Assembly (NCBI RefSeq): GCF_905475395.1 | Contig: NC_058337.1 | Location: 93,056,368 to 93,120,367, forward strand | Direction: 5' to 3' | DNA from: Chrysoperla carnea | Taxonomy: Eukaryota; Arthropoda; Insecta; Neuroptera; Chrysopidae | DNA length: 64,000 nucleotides | Shown here: in pieces, positions 43,436 to 58,180 of the stretch | How positions within the stretch are numbered: the first letter of the stretch is position 1 | Layout: each line of letters starts with the position of its first letter | Program-made: the position numbers and the translations under genes | Notes under the pieces: model-generated | Databases searched by the model: none | Seen by the model: only the letters and a program-made list of their open reading frames with translations | Told to the model about the DNA's origin: nothing

Positions 43436-46400
43436 TAATGAGTCCCGCATTTAATTTGCAAAAAACCTATGTTTCGTAACTTTTCGATGGTTTTTAAACA
43501 ACATCCTACACTCCGATTTTATCCAAAGTATTTTTTCTTAAAAACTACTATTTTTATCATAATTATCCCGTTGAAAAACCTGACGGGATAATTATTTTAA
43601 AATCTGAGGTATTTTTTTACGTATTTACTGCACTAGCAAGCCAAGACTATATTCATCAGGGGAAAAGCTTAGTATGCTATCTCACAATCATTTTTCAAAT
43701 TTATTATCTTCATTTAGTGTATCATTTAATGAATTTAGCAATTTTGATCGTTCATGACTTCCAAAACTATTATGCATGCTTCTGGCATTGCGTTCGTAAT
43801 AAAAATATGAAGGTGTTATGTACAGTGAGTTCACATACAACTTATTAAACCTAAAAAGAAAAGAAAAAAAGCGTTATGTGTGGAGGAATGGAATATGGAC
43901 CGATAAATATCTAAGATTTTAATAAACAGATAAATTTTCCAATTGATTCATTGAACCTGCATGTTATTGGAACTAATTAATACAAATATAATAAATCAAT
44001 ATTTTCAGCTAATAAATGTCTATAATTTACAAATAAGAATATATTATTATTATTATTGTTAAAATATTTATAAAAAAAATCGTAAATAATAAATAAATTT
44101 ATTGAACTATAATTAAAGCCCACACTTATGACAAAAAAAAAAAAACTATAAAATTTATTGAGCGTATGTTATATAACTTGTAATTGGTATTGTTTAAAAA
44201 AATTGATAAAATTTGGTTAGAGTTCAAGCTAGTAGGTATAGAATAATTCAATAAACAGTATATCATTTTCTCCGAAATTTTTATTAATCAACTAGCTTTT
44301 GCCCGCGGATTCGTTATATTATATAGCACTGTAGTTTTATTGTTATAATTGAGGTTCAAAGTCAGAAAAGTCCTCCGGTGTTTTTCGGTTTGACCCACTA
44401 TTACCATAAATCGAGATTGACAATTTGAGCTGAAGTATTTGAGGCGGAAGTTTTTTTCCCTAAAATGCTTTGCATAAGAAAAAATTTTAAAATTTGTGGA
44501 AAAATATGAATTTATCGGAAATAACCTTTGTTTGCCTATTTTTGCCTGTGAAAATTTTGTTACACAAGTCAAGAGCTGCCACTTGTGCGAAGATGGCAAT
44601 GGTAATTTCTTAACTTCTTTAATTTAAGCCTAAACTAGTGAAGTAATACTAAATCTATGTTTGTACATTTTTAAAATGAATGAGAATTAAGGAGATATGA
44701 CGTGTCCTCTTAAAGATTAATTAGAGGTGGCGCTTACTCATTTACATCTAATCTTGATTCATTCATTAAAACAGTAATTTTAATGTCTTGTTTTTACAAC
44801 TTATTAACAAATTCATTATAGAATTTAATAACCGGACCTTTCCTGTCACATCATTTTAAAGACATATTTTCGATAAAAAAAATTTAATGATTAGATCATA
44901 AAATATTTAATATTTTTTATTTTGGACAAATTACAACCGTATAAGGTATTTAATTACGATTACAAAAAATATGTTAAATTCAGTCAGTATTTTTACGGAC
45001 TAAAGTGTTAGGGACAGGCAAAGTGGAGCTGATGAGATAAACAATAATAAGAATAATAATGTTTTTTCGTAATTATTTTCTCCAAAAAAAATTTTAAGAA
45101 AAGTTTTTGCAGTAAATTTTTGCGATTTTGTTGAATTTTATACCTGGAAATTGACCCATTAAACTTGAAAATACTCGAAACCAGTTCATATACCGATAGA
45201 GATATGATATTTCAGAAACTGTTCATTGCACGTTTTTGCGCCCATTGTCCATATGAATTTGCAGTTTATTTTCTCTTCTGTAAATATTGAACTTTATTAA
45301 TATTATCAAAATTTAAGTGCTCCTCATAATAGTCGAGAAATTCTTAAAATTTAAGAAGATAATTAACGAAGCCTTAATCGTTAACGTAAGATAAAAAATG
45401 CGATATGACTGCGTTTCGGTTTTGGTGTTTTTTTTGTCAGAACGATAACATACGATAAGGAACATAGTTCCAATACTTGAGGATAAATTGTAAGAAATTT
45501 AGACACTACAATTTTGTAAATTTAAAAAATTTTAATTTGATATTTATCAAGACATTTCAAATCAATAAACAACAAGTAACGATGTATCCTGTGGACGGGG
45601 TACATAAATGGTACATCGAATCGCAAAACTATAAATGAATTTTTTGGATGAAAATTCATGCGAAAACAGCAAATATAAGAAATTTTTCCCCCCAAATTGG
45701 ATCAGTACAAATAAATGTCTTCAGAGAGTTATTTTCTTAATGTTATTGTCATTATTGGCACCAATCTTTCAATAAAGACTTAAATTTTAATTTAGCTAAG
45801 TCACCTTGCTAGTCTGTACTCTATATTAAATAAGAATACAATAATAATTAGATATGCACGTAGGTGTGTTGAATTAATTAAGGAACTTGTTTAATGAAAC
45901 ATCTACACAATACTTAATCGGAATTGACCACCAGTAGTAGTTAGCTGATTTAATTTTTGTTTGATTTTTAAATTTAATAGTTTTTGATCGTCAATTCCTT
46001 AATTGGATCAAAACATCAATAAAATATAATAATCATTGATTTGCAATAATTAATTGATCACATTTTTTTATATAATTCCGTTAAATTTTGTTTTGGGATA
46101 ATTTTGAAAAAAAAAATTGACAAGTAAATTTAACGGTACCTACTTGCAAATTGCCCACATTAAAATACATGTATTTTATTATGAAACCAAATTTGAATCA
46201 AATTTGTTTTTACTTTATTTAAGTCAAAGGTCCTCACAAATGATACTTTTAATAGCTATTTGTCATCTCAACACATTATACCACTTAACATATGAGGGCG
46301 AGACTGTAAACTTCAACGGATTAACGGATATTACGTATTTTTTGTTTTCCCTTTGAAATTCTGACCCAAGATGTAACAAATTCCGCCATTTCTGATCTAT

Positions 46401-49400
46401 GTGAGTGGGAGAGAGAAGACACGAGGGCTGTTAAGGAAAAACAATCTCATGCGATCGAAGTGAGCTCAGAGGCCGAAAGTAAAGGCTAGGCTGGATGCCT
46501 TCGTGCGGACTTAAGGTAGTATAGAGAAAAAAGAAGAATCATGGATCATCAGGTTTGTGCTAGTTTGAAATAAAAATGAAAATTGTGTAGAATAATAAAA
46601 AAATTGACGTTAGGCACAATTTTTTGAAAAATTTGAATTTAAAGAAATTAAATTATAAATATATGACTAAATTAATTAATAATTAACTTAAATTAAAAAA
46701 AGCTCTAATGAGCTTATAAATACATTTGAATATTTCAATTACTTCTTCGGATTTGGCTAGCTTTATTTTCTAAAGTACTGGGAATACACATACAAAGTTT
46801 CAGTTTTTATACTTTAACGCAGGGGTGTCAAACCTTTCGACTAACTTTGGCCATTTTAAAAAGGAATTTGGTTTTATAATCAACACTTTGATATTATGGA
46901 AACAAAAGGTTTTCTTTAGCCTGCTAAGCAACCTAGTGGTCTTTTGTCATTAATTAGCCACTCTGAGTAAAAACTTGTATATGTCCTGAAGGCGCACTCC
47001 TATTTAATATAATAAATGTTTCAAGATCCAAAATATTTATATTCCATTATATGTGCGAAATTTTAAAGCTTTTATAAATTTTTACTAAGAATAATAAAAA
47101 ACAAATTGAGGACTATCATTTTGAAAATACATTAACACCTTCGTAAATTATTTATATTCGTCGGTTGTACAAAACATATTTGCTTTTAATATTACTATAT
47201 TTAAAAATATATACAAATATTTGAATAATTAATGTTAAGAAATTAGTTTAAATTTATTTTTTGATAAAAATTTTAATTTTTTGAATTAATTAAATGATTT
47301 TGATGTTAAATCTTTTCATCGGCCTACGAGTGTTATCTTAATTAAAAAATATCATACTTAAATTATGTTTTAATGGTATACCTATCAAATTTGTAATTTA
47401 TTTAATTATTATCTAGTCATTCAAATTATTAAAACCATTTGAAAACTTGTACTTTCTAGTTTTGGAATCCATTAGGTAAAATTTTTTGTTCACTCCATGC
47501 TGCTTTGCACGGAGAGTTGAATAGGGAGAAATGTTATCTCTAACTTCCATTTGGTTTGGTAAGCAAAAATCTTGTTCCAAAATATATGATTTTGCATAAC
47601 AAACAAAATTGACACACCTGGATATAAAATACTGTATCTTCTGTTATTCCCAAAAGCTATGCAAAATTGCAGATTTCTGTACCATTTTTTCTGTACAGAC
47701 GCAGCTCCCAAAAGTTCCATTTCATTTAAAAGTTTGCCCAAGTTTGATTTTGATTGAATCGATAAAAAGAAAGCTGTCTTTTGACGCGTTTTAAAAGCGA
47801 AAATTGGGAAAGTGATAAAGTATTATACCAAACAATATATACAAGGGCTCAAATGAAAGTAGTTTCAGTTTCCCAATGATGTGAAGCAAATTTCAATACA
47901 ATTTTAAATCCAAAAGTGTCAATTTTGCTTGGTAAAGCCAACATCTTGGTCTAAAATTATACGAAGATTATTTATATTGTAATTTTGTTGTAAATTTTTA
48001 AAATTTTGGTACGCTAACCATTTCAATCTTCCATACAAAACGGCGCGGCAGAGGTTCCAAAACAAGTTCCTTTTTCGTAAAAATACAGCTGAGTGAAATT
48101 TTGCTGTTTTTTCTTCAACGTCAGAATACTTTTAGGAACAATTAAAATTTTACTAGATAATTAATTATAATTAAATAGTCTGTAAGGCAAACGCAGAAAT
48201 ATTCTTAATCTTAGTTTCATTAGTTTCGAAGGTACTCTAAACTAATTTATAAAAAATTTTTAATTTAGTAGAATGTGGCGTATTTCTAAAACTTTAAAAT
48301 TAGTATAGAAATTTTGTATAATAACAGATAAATCTAATTACATATTTGAAATTGCATAGAGGTCATGTGAGTATTTCTCACCATATATTATTATTTAATA
48401 CAGTTGTATTTAGTTAGTTCTAAGTGATGACATCAGCAGACAATGACCATAGAAAGTAAAATCCAATTTCAGTTACGATCTAATGCTTATCGTTTTAAAA
48501 TCTTTGTTAAAATATAAAAAAATATATATTCAAGTCACATTTGAAGTATACCTACAACAAAAGGTTTAATTTAAAAATTTTAATTTTTTTTACAATAAAT
48601 TAAATTTTCAAATTATTCTTCATGAATAGCAAAAAAGTTTTATGTGAAGTAAACATTTATCTTAGTAGTAGTACTTTTTATATCTAATTTTCCTTGAAAA
48701 TTTGTTGAAATTGAAAATAAATTTTATTTTCAATGATTAGAAATTAGGTATTGTAAAAAAAAGTTGATTTTTTTAAGTATAGATAAGGCATTGGCAAACG
48801 TGGCTTAGGGAAGTCCCACAGACTTCTGTTACTAACATAAGAGTTATAGACAGTGATAATCTAACCAATGACAAACAAAAATGCTAGTAAGACAACATTT
48901 GTTTTCTACCTATCTCATTACTATTAGAGAAACGAGGTATTCGTATACGTATACATCTTCTATGATTAATGCGGACTTGAATAAAGAGACACACAAAAAA
49001 GTTTTTGGCATACAATAAAGTTATAACAATGTTGACTTCGACTTAAAATAACTCGCCCATGCCTGGTATAGATATTTTTTAGCTATACTATTCAAGTTTT
49101 ATGATTTTTAGGATATTTATGATTATAGCTGCATTCCTTTGCGTGTGATTTCCGTTTTTGTGCATTCGAAGTAGAATAACCTATGATTCGACTCTTTTAC
49201 ATATTCCCGGTCAAACAGGTTCTCTATATAAGGATCAGGAGTTTGTCAAGCAAAAATTTGGTCAAATTTTTTAAAATCAGTTTTATTTTTACAGCTGTCA
49301 AATCCATTTTATTAAAAGTAAATTTTTCATTTTTCGTTAAGTTCACCGTTTCTGAGATATTAACAGCTTAATGTTTGAAAAATCTCCAAAAAGGCATTTT

Positions 49401-51800
49401 GAAACAATATTCTCTGACTGCTTCAAGCCTCTTAACAAAAATTCATTGATAAAAAGAAGCTATAATTCGCATTAGTAAAAATGCGTAAGATATTTAACTT
49501 TTCTGTCTTATTCATAAACCAATTAAAATGTCAATAAACTATATTAATCTGATTCTAGTTTCAAGTTTTCGTAAAGAATTTCTTAATTTTCTAATTGCTT
49601 TCAAATTATTTCAGTCATTGTGAAGATATCCACAACAATTACTAAATATAGTTGTCTAATGATAGACAACTATAAATTAGACCCATCTAATTAGACCCAT
49701 CCTATTGAATGTACAATTTTTCATTTTGATAATAATTTATCTATATTACACCTAAGTTGATAACAAATAAAAAACAAATCATCAGTAATAATTTATTGAA
49801 CTCCTACACTCAATGAATGTGTGATGTTGAATTTGTTTATACTTTTTTTACAGTGCATTCATTCACAGAAGGGAGCCCAAGTTCATTTATCCGCCTTCTT
49901 TTCAAATGTAATATTCATATTCTTTAATAATTATAATCATTCAATGTCTAATAATTATTGTAATTAACATGTTACGTTTATTTCATTAAAAACTATAGCC
50001 ATTAATTATTAAAAAATTATCAGTGCAATCAATTCTCCTTCTGGTTTGATTAATTGGAATAGGTTTTATTTAGTGGTAAAAAGTAGAAAGATTAGTCCTT
50101 ATTTCAAACCGCAAAATATCTTAAAAAATTTCATGTAAATATGTTAATCGAAAGAAAATTTTTTAGGGACTTATGCTAATAATGCACTGGCCATTATGTT
50201 AGTGAAAATCACACCACTTTGAATCATTGTCACATACAAAGAGTATAAAATATAGAAGAAGGCTTCCTTTACTGACAATGTTAAAAAGGGTATAGGAGAT
50301 TCAACGCCTACAATGATTGGGTACAGTTATAAACGTTGTTCACCTCCATTCTCATTTTCAAGCTCATTATGCTGGCTAATGGCGAAAAAAAAACCGCTTA
50401 TGGCATCAATTTTCGAAATAAAAAATACTTAATATACTTTCATAGTTTTTGCGATGTGATTTGAATCACAGCACATGAAATGATAAAGATTGAACTGGAG
50501 AGCTCAATTCATGACTATATGGTATGCCTATCAAATCGACAAAATTAAACCGTTCTCTCTGCTTCAAAATACCAGAGCGAATCTAGCTAAATAAAATTTA
50601 AAAAATGTACATTTTTCATAATGGTCCTTATATAGTCAGTCAGAAAGATTATAAAATGGACTTAAAATACCGAAGACGATGCTTACAACAAAAACAATGT
50701 AAAAAAACATTAAAAGGAATCTATAAAAGTAGCTGGAACAGTTGATAAAATATAATTATGTATGCAAGTCATAATTTTATCTTAAGAAAAGCCGATTATA
50801 TAGTAGGTACCCACTTAAACTAAAATCTTTCTTTGTAAATTTTATATCAATGAAGGAATCTTTGAAACGAGTGACGAATTTTTTTTGAGAAGTTCGCAAG
50901 ATATTCATATTTTGCACATACACGTATTTTTTAGCCAGAAAAAGAAGACTGTAAAACGTGCTCTATTATTTATTCCAACCAAATCGGTTGAAGTTATATA
51001 TTTCTAAGAAATCAGAAATGTATTTGTTATATATATGTTACAGGAAAAGTTCATTTTCTAGTAAGAGTTGACTCTCCATAGGTATAATCGACTGTTACTG
51101 GCCTTTTCAGTAAAAGTTCATTAAAACCGAAAAGTGTTGAAATTTGATCAACATTTACTAGTCAGAGTTAACTACAGCTAGGTAAAGTATACTCTCTCTC
51201 TCTTGAGATAGTAAAACATACTTGGTCTATCTGACTTTTCACTAGGTCTATCAGCTAATAAAAAACAAACAAGATAGACAAAACCTTATATAAGTGTATA
51301 TGGAAAAGTTCAAAAAAACTAATAAAAATTCCTGCATACAAAAACTAATAAGAATTACTAAATAATAAAAAAAAACGGGTAATGTTATACGGACACTGTT
51401 GTGTGTTTAACTTGAGTCTCACGTTAATAAAATTTAGATTAAATGTTTAGCGTTAAAAGAATATAATCTAAGATTTTTGAGCTTTTCTCAGATTTTCTGA
51501 ACATCAGTGAACGAAAGTAATAGGGTTAATAAACCAAAAAATCGCATACCTGTGTTAACTTGACCCCAATTACACGGAAAAGCTATATATTTTTCCTCAA
51601 AAAACTTAATATTCTGTTTACGCTAATTATCTACTCCAAATTATTTAACATGAGAATCATGCTAAACACACGATAGTATCCATATATACTTACCGTAAAA
51701 AAATCATAATTTACGACGACAAGGAATCTGACATATTTATTACACTTAAACTAAATTAATTTCCTTTAGTCAATTTTTACTAAATCACGAAGAATCAACT
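43436..51800. other. Long AT-rich stretch, no gene seen
   Basis: No domain-bearing frame. Small items: a hairpin at about 49646-49672 (ATAGTTGTCTA mirrored by TAGACAACTAT) next to a duplicated ATTAGACCCATC, and recurring TAGTAAGAGTTGACT-like motifs at 51058-51180 and near 51790. Confidence 0.45.
44291..44600 (-). repeat. Possible transposon-tail fragment
   Basis: CTAGCTTTTGCCCGCGGATT resembles the GCGGGCAAAAGCTAG terminus frequent in insect repeats (recollection). A 103-codon minus frame lies here, with no recognisable domain. Confidence 0.3.
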
Positions 51801-51812
51801 CTTACTAACAAT

Positions 51813-52192
51813 TAGTGTCCGACCGAAGGTCGATTTTTGGTCGAAGCCGAAGCCGAAGCCGATTAATCGGCGATCGCCACAACCTTCGGCCGAAGCCGAA
51901 GGTTTAAAAACATGATTTTAAAACTTTAATATTAAAGTTGATCTCTAGAAGTTGATTTAGAGGTTATGATCTTGAGAAGTTGATCTAGAAGTCAATCTAA
52001 AGATGATTATAAAAATTACCTTGAAATTTATTTCAAAATAATAACATTTAGTACAATTCGTTCAATTCCGGCGTTTGCTAAGAACCTTCGGCCAAAGCTT
52101 CGGCTTCGGCCTGAAAGCCGAATGTTTGACCGAAGGTGGTTTTTTTGGCCGAAGGTGGCCGAAGCCGAAGCCGAAGCTTCGGTCGGACACTA
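51813..52192. mobile_element. hAT-type MITE, 380 bp, with 8-bp target duplication
   Basis: Ends are TAGTGTCCGACCGAAG and its mirror CTTCGGTCGGACACTA. The 8-bp direct repeat CTAACAAT flanks both sides (51805-51812 and 52193-52200), the size made by hAT transposases (also by P elements). Sub-terminal regions are runs of CGAAGC/GCCGAAG hexamers that can pair with each other. The core is AT-rich with repeated AGTTGATCTAGAAG-like motifs and no gene. The intact target duplication points to a fairly recent insertion. Confidence 0.85.
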
Positions 52193-52679
52193 CTAACAAT
52201 AGACTATTACTGTAACATGTATATGTTATTTGTTATTATAAGCCATGGACGATATTGTTTGTAACTTGAACTTATGAAGAGCTTTATTAAAGTATTTCAT
52301 ACTTAAACTACCTAATTGAAGTTGTTATGAATAATTTATAAAACGAGTAGGTAGACATAAAGTGGAATTAAAACATTTGAAATGTAACTTAAATTGTAAT
52401 TTTTTTTAACTTCATACGTGTAAATGTATAAATATTAAATAAGAAGTGCAGCGAGCAACTTTATATCACAAATTTAATGTCTAATGCTTTATCATTTTAT
52501 GCACAATGTACAAAACCATGATGGGTGTTCCATTTCCTAATGTAGAAATATCCACAACCAATATTGTACATCTTGGTAAAGTAATATTTTCATGTTTATG
52601 AATTATATAAATTAATATGAAATTAAAATTTTATTCTAAACCTGACAAATATATTTATATACCTATAATAGTACATACA

Positions 52680-53080
52680 TATATAATCCTTGTGTTCGTT
52701 TGTGTTTGCTTTAAAAACTCAAAAAGTTCTGGTTCGATTGAGGTGAAATTTTTACATAATATACTACTAGAGGATGATTTTTATTTATTTTAACCCCCGG
52801 CGCAAGTGGGATACGGAGGATGGAAGTGGAGATGAGCAATCGCATATTTTCAAATATACCCAAATGGGGTATCAAAAAAAAGGGTATCAAATTATATAAA
52901 AAAAAGTATCAAATAAAGGTTCATTACAAAACTGTAAACTGTATCCTAACGCAAGAGGATTTGAAAGTGATTATGGGGATGGAAGTGAGGATGAACAATC
53001 AAATAGTCGGGATATACTCAAGTGGGGTGTCAACAAATAAAAGGACATAGCGTATACATTACAAAACTGTGAACTTTTTC
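52680..53080 (+). repeat. Dispersed-repeat remnant with internal tandem duplication
   Basis: Begins with a TGTTCGTTTGTGTTTGC block and TTCTGGTTCGATTGAGGTG, resembling common insect transposon leaders (recollection). A module starting GGATGGAAGTG, with GATGAGCAATC or GATGAACAATC, then a GGGGTATCAA-like step and TTACAAAACTGT, occurs twice (about 52816-52940 and 52978-53075). The 76-codon open frame in it is repeat-derived. Confidence 0.5.
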
Positions 53081-53152
53081 TCGGGGCCTTTCAAATTTTT
53101 AAATTTTTTAACTTTTCATTTTTATGCATTCAACCATAATGTGCCACAACGA

Positions 53153-53297
53153 AATTATCTTTCTTCTGATACCAATTTCGATTACTTAACAGATCGGTAA
53201 AAGTACCTATATTGATTTACCTGTTCATATGGCATGAACAGGTCTACACTGACCTGTTAACCAATCGAAATTGGTATCAGAAGAAAGGTAATTTAAT
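53153..53297. repeat. Inverted repeat, about 145 bp
   Basis: CTTTCTTCTGATACCAATTT on the left is mirrored by AAATTGGTATCAGAAGAAAG on the right. The centre contains ACCTGTTCATATGGCATGAA, itself nearly palindromic. Probable small fold-back element. Confidence 0.7.
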
Positions 53298-56200
53298 TAC
53301 GAAAATATTGGTATAGACTTGATTGAAAAAAACCGTCCATGGAAAAAATTGATTTATTTAAATCACATGGGTAAAGAAAGACCTTATACCGTCTCTTAGA
53401 AAGTTGTGCTACAATCATAGCTACTTTTTTTTTATCAAATGTGTGTTTTTTTTTTTAATTGTAATTAAACCTTTTAATGGATTATACTACTTAATGAAAA
53501 ACCTATATTAGTAAGTTTTCTGTCATTGTACGTCGTTAGACAGATAGTCTTTTTTACCTACTTACCTTTTTAACTTTACCCCTCGTAGGGTGCGGTTACC
53601 AACTTTAGTGTTCCATAGCAGCAGTTCAGGAGTTATTATTTAAAATAATGAAAAGTAAACATGATTCTTTTTATTGTAAAAATATTTTTATAAAAAAGTT
53701 GTTTATATAATCAAGCATATTATTATTATGTATAAGCTATTTCTCAGTTTATGGATAGGAATTAAACAAATACTTTACATAACATCTTCATATTTAAGTA
53801 ACGTTGTACATTTTCATAAAATATCAACAGTAATATTTTTGTTGTATGCAATTCTAAAATAAATGCAAATTATTTTATATAAATTATTTATTTATACATT
53901 TCATGAATTCGTTGTATTAACAATTACATTACTAGAATTCATTGGGCGACATATCAGACAGATACATTGGGTTAATATAAATAGTATTTTTATTATAATA
54001 TGCAGAAAAAGGTATTCAATGTTTTTTTTTATCAACTTAAAATTTATGAACAATTTGTACCGTGTAAAATTACCATATTTATCTTATTGTAAAGTTAATT
54101 TTGGGTTATTGCATCTGTGCTGACGTTATCGCTGAAAGATTGTTTTGAAATGGAGTATAGATTGTCACGACTCACTGTTGTGTAAGGAAAACTCAAATAG
54201 CCAGTATTTGTTCATTTTATTTGAGATTTTCGAATCAGAAATAAAATAATTGAAACTTTAAACTTCAATCAAGAATAGTAATGAAAACACACGCTTAATA
54301 GGGAGAGGAAATTCTCCTGAGCCTCGGTAGGATAGGGAAAAATTAGGAGGCAAAGCGAGAAAGACAGTCGAAACGAACCTGTACACATTTATTTTATGGG
54401 ATAAATACAGATTAAATAAAAATAATCTCAGTGCAGAGATTGAGTATCTACACTGAACAAGTACAGATACTAGCTAGAAAAGCTCTGGCAAATTTGTTTT
54501 TAAATCAAAGATTTTATTAGAAATTATAATAAATGTTTATTTATAAGACATGGTGAAACATGGTTTGGGTGTTAACAAATTTTAAATTAAATTCAAGAAG
54601 CATAAATTACGACCATGCAAGTTTATACTTGAGTAAGCTTTACAATTAATATATAATTAAAAAAAAATTAAACAATCTAAAAAAATCATATAAAAATACT
54701 GACCATCGACATTTAACCTGTACTCCAAAAATATAATACACGTCCATATACACAAAGAGACATTCGAGTTTTTGATCGAGGTAATTATATATATTTTTTT
54801 AGGCTCTATATATGATCAAGGGTTCCTTATATTCAAGGGATAAAGAAGTGTCGTGAGTGCTGTAATTGTAAAATGATCAGAAGGTATATAAAATATGCCG
54901 AAAAAAGCAGAAAGAATATATTAGATTTAAACAGGTATGGGATTTTGAAATTTTGAATTTAACAAATCTCTAGATTTGTTTATAATTTAGGACAGTAGGC
55001 ATTCTTGTACAAATTTTCACAAACTTAGTCTTTTTGAAACCCTTTTTCGGATTGATATTGTCAATTTTTATTCACATAATATATTACTTATGTGTAATTG
55101 TAGGTGTAATTATATTTTTGGAAATAATTTAAGCCTCTCAATATTCAAAAAGTTGGGAAACAGAATACCTACCTGTTGACCCAATGAAAGACTTTAATGC
55201 GATTTTTCAAAATAAAAAATACATTTGTATTTTTTGATCAGTTTTAATAGCAAAAAAATACCCTTATAATTTTTTCTCAAGATGCTTCAAAATTAAAATT
55301 CTTGAAAGACTAAAAATGCAATAATCATTCGATTTTAGAAAAATGAGTTATTTTTTCAATTTCTGACGAAATTTCTTTCCTTTGAGGTATGTGTTCCTTA
55401 AATAAAAATATATTATTCTTTAAAATATGGTGAAAAGCGGATTTAATTTATTTCTAATGCAATCTACTTTAAAATTGATAAAATCGTTTGCATTATTTAA
55501 TTCGATACATATTTCGAAATGATCTGTATATAGAGTTGATGAGAATAAAACGCACTATAATTATTATACATCCTTGATAATTCCACATCAAAGAATTTAC
55601 GTACAGCATTGTGGTTATATTAAAAATTAAACACTTTTTTATCGAGCACTATAACAACACTACGACCATATAATTAAGTAAAAAAAGTATTTTATTTTAA
55701 ATTTTAAAGTATCTTATTAAGTTTTACTTACTTATCAAAAGTATTAAATAATACAATGACTTAATACGATTTAATTAGATAATAATAAAAATTGAAGTCA
55801 AATACCTTTTTTTCTAGATAAAAACAACCACAATTAGGCCTTCATGTAAGTTCATTGTTTATAGAAATTGTTTTTGATTAAATATTTTATAATATTTATT
55901 ATAAAATGTATAATTTGTTCACACTTATGTGACTCGTTTAACATGGTAATGACACTAATTTTCTATACAAATTTCTATTTTACCCGCATTTAATTATTAT
56001 GCTATTTAAAGTTATATTACAATGGTATCAATGAATATTTAATAAAAATTAAATAAATTCAGATTAAAATCTATTCTGCTGATTAATGCAATATGATTTG
56101 ATTGCACGAAGAATTATAATTAAAACTTCCGACAATAAAATGCATCTGTCTTCAAGAATTAAGTTCTAATATCTTATATCTTATTTTGTTTTCTTTTAAA

Positions 56201-57330
56201 AAAAAAAAATTACCATTCTTAAACTTATAAATTTTTTTTTCTGCTACTTACCTTTGTTGTAACCATGTTCCATATCGAACGTTATCGTTTTGATTTGTTT
56301 GAAGATTGGGAGGTAAATCCAAAAAAGTGCAAAAAAAAAACGACACCAAAACCGACAATTTTCATCTAGGTTACCTGGTAAACTTAAACTTTTTCAATCA
56401 ATTCAGCTTGCCATGAGAAAATGCAAAAATTTTGAGAAGATGTAAAAGTTTTATTATAATTGTAAATTTGTATTTTTTGCCAAAATTTTATGTTTTATCA
56501 TTTAAATAAATTGAATTGTGAAAGTTATCAGGAGTTAAAGATAACAGAGATAATATAAAGTAAGTGCAATGCAATTTTTATGTTATGTCAAAACAAATAT
56601 CCTGATCCAACCAAAGCGGAATGTACTCACGTATTGGGTTGGCTACTAGATCAGAAGTATGTCTTTTTTAGTATTATATAGCCGAATCTAATAAATTGTT
56701 GGAAATGTTCGTTTCCTAAAATCGAAAACTAGTTACAGTAACATCGATTCTTGTTATGTATTCATCCTGTGTATTAATATTTTATTAAGAATAATTGGTA
56801 AACCATAAAATAATTTTTATTCAAACTGCCAATTATGGGCAATGTTATATTATTATGAACATTTTAAAAATTAATATTTAAATACAAGCTTTTATATGCA
56901 ATTAAGGCTGGAACCCGTTGAAAAATCAATTACTTACGATTCTGATATTTTTCTTGAAGTTTTGTGCGATCGCAAATGGCATAAAATTTAAGTTTTATGT
57001 ATAATTTAAATTTTGGAAAAATGTATAAAAAAATGTTTTGACGATGTCAAAAGTGTAAATCCTAGGATGCAAAAGACTTGAGTAAGATTTTCACAAATTT
57101 CAGAATAAAATCAGAAAGCCATTCTAACCACCTATTTATGTGAAATGTTTATATTTAATTGTTCTTTTAGGAATAGCAAATTTGGTCCAGATTTAATTGA
57201 GATAAAACTTAGTAGGTAGTATTTAGTGACAAAATAATCATTATAAAATTTCGATTTTTTTCTTTTCGAACTTTCATTATAGTTTATTTGTTTGGAATAT
57301 TCATTTTCTTCAACAAAAAGTGAATATAAA
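53298..57330. other. AT-rich DNA, no gene seen
   Basis: Only short frames; the 86-codon plus frame at 53863-54123 has no recognisable motif. Confidence 0.5.
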
Positions 57331-57860
57331 CAAGTGAAAATAAACAATTAACTGAGTTAATTTTAGAAATACCCTGTATTATAATAGCCTTTCGATCGTC
57401 ATGTTCTAGTAGAAGAAAATTGGGAAAATTAAATTATTATTATTATTATTACATAACTATATCCTCTGGTTTAAAAATCTTTTATAAGCGCACTAGTTGA
57501 AGCTACCTAGAGATTTTCAACTCTCTTTTTTTTTTATAGTTTTTGAGAAAATGGACACCAAAATTTTGTCCTTATTCACTCATAGGAAAACAAAGATATT
57601 TACGAAAAAATGTTCCAAACAAGGGTTGTTTTTATAAACAGTTTTACATTTAAATTTTTTTTCTATTTCTTACGTTTTACAAAATGGGTCTACGGACCCA
57701 AGACCCAATAAATCTATGTTGATCTTTTACAAACTCAAGCTTACGTTTTACGTCTTGAGCACGCTATAAACATTTAAGCACGATATATCTTTTCGTTTTC
57801 AGTTATAGACAGACAAACATACAAACGGAAATGGGCTAATTCGGAGAATGTAAGTAAAAT
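57331..57860 (+). repeat. Interspersed repeat R2, copy E (long variant)
   Basis: Plus-strand copy with AACAATTAACTGAGTTAATT, GGGTCTACGGACCCAAGACC and GACAGACAAACATACAAACG. It shares the extra GAAGCTACCTAGAGATTTTC segment with the minus-strand copy at 38105-39110, so at least two subfamilies exist. Confidence 0.6.
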
Positions 57861-58180
57861 AATGTAAAGATACAAGAAGTCCAGCACTGGACATTGTATA
57901 ATTCTAGGTAATGATAATAATAAGTAGGTATGTTATTAGCGCCCTTTTTATAGACGACATTTTATGTACCAAATGAATATAATTAAAAAAATCTGAATAG
58001 CTAGATTAAATTGAACATGTTTTGTGTGTATTTAATATAACAAATTTGCGTGGACAATTATAATACATAATAACATTTTACTATAGTTAAATAAAGTATA
58101 TAAGAATTTTCTGGAGTAGGAGTTTTTAGACTTGTTAAACTATAATATTTATACACTATGATTTGTCAGCTTTGTATATA

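Noticed and set aside
44288..44599. 103-codon minus-strand frame
   Set aside because: Begins at a transposon-tail-like motif and shows no domain or splice context.
46820..47625. CAGGGGTGTCAAACC at 46820, like a hAT end, with a loose mirror TTGACACACCTGG near 47610
   Set aside because: The mirror has mismatches and the flanking 8 bp do not match, so no element could be delimited.
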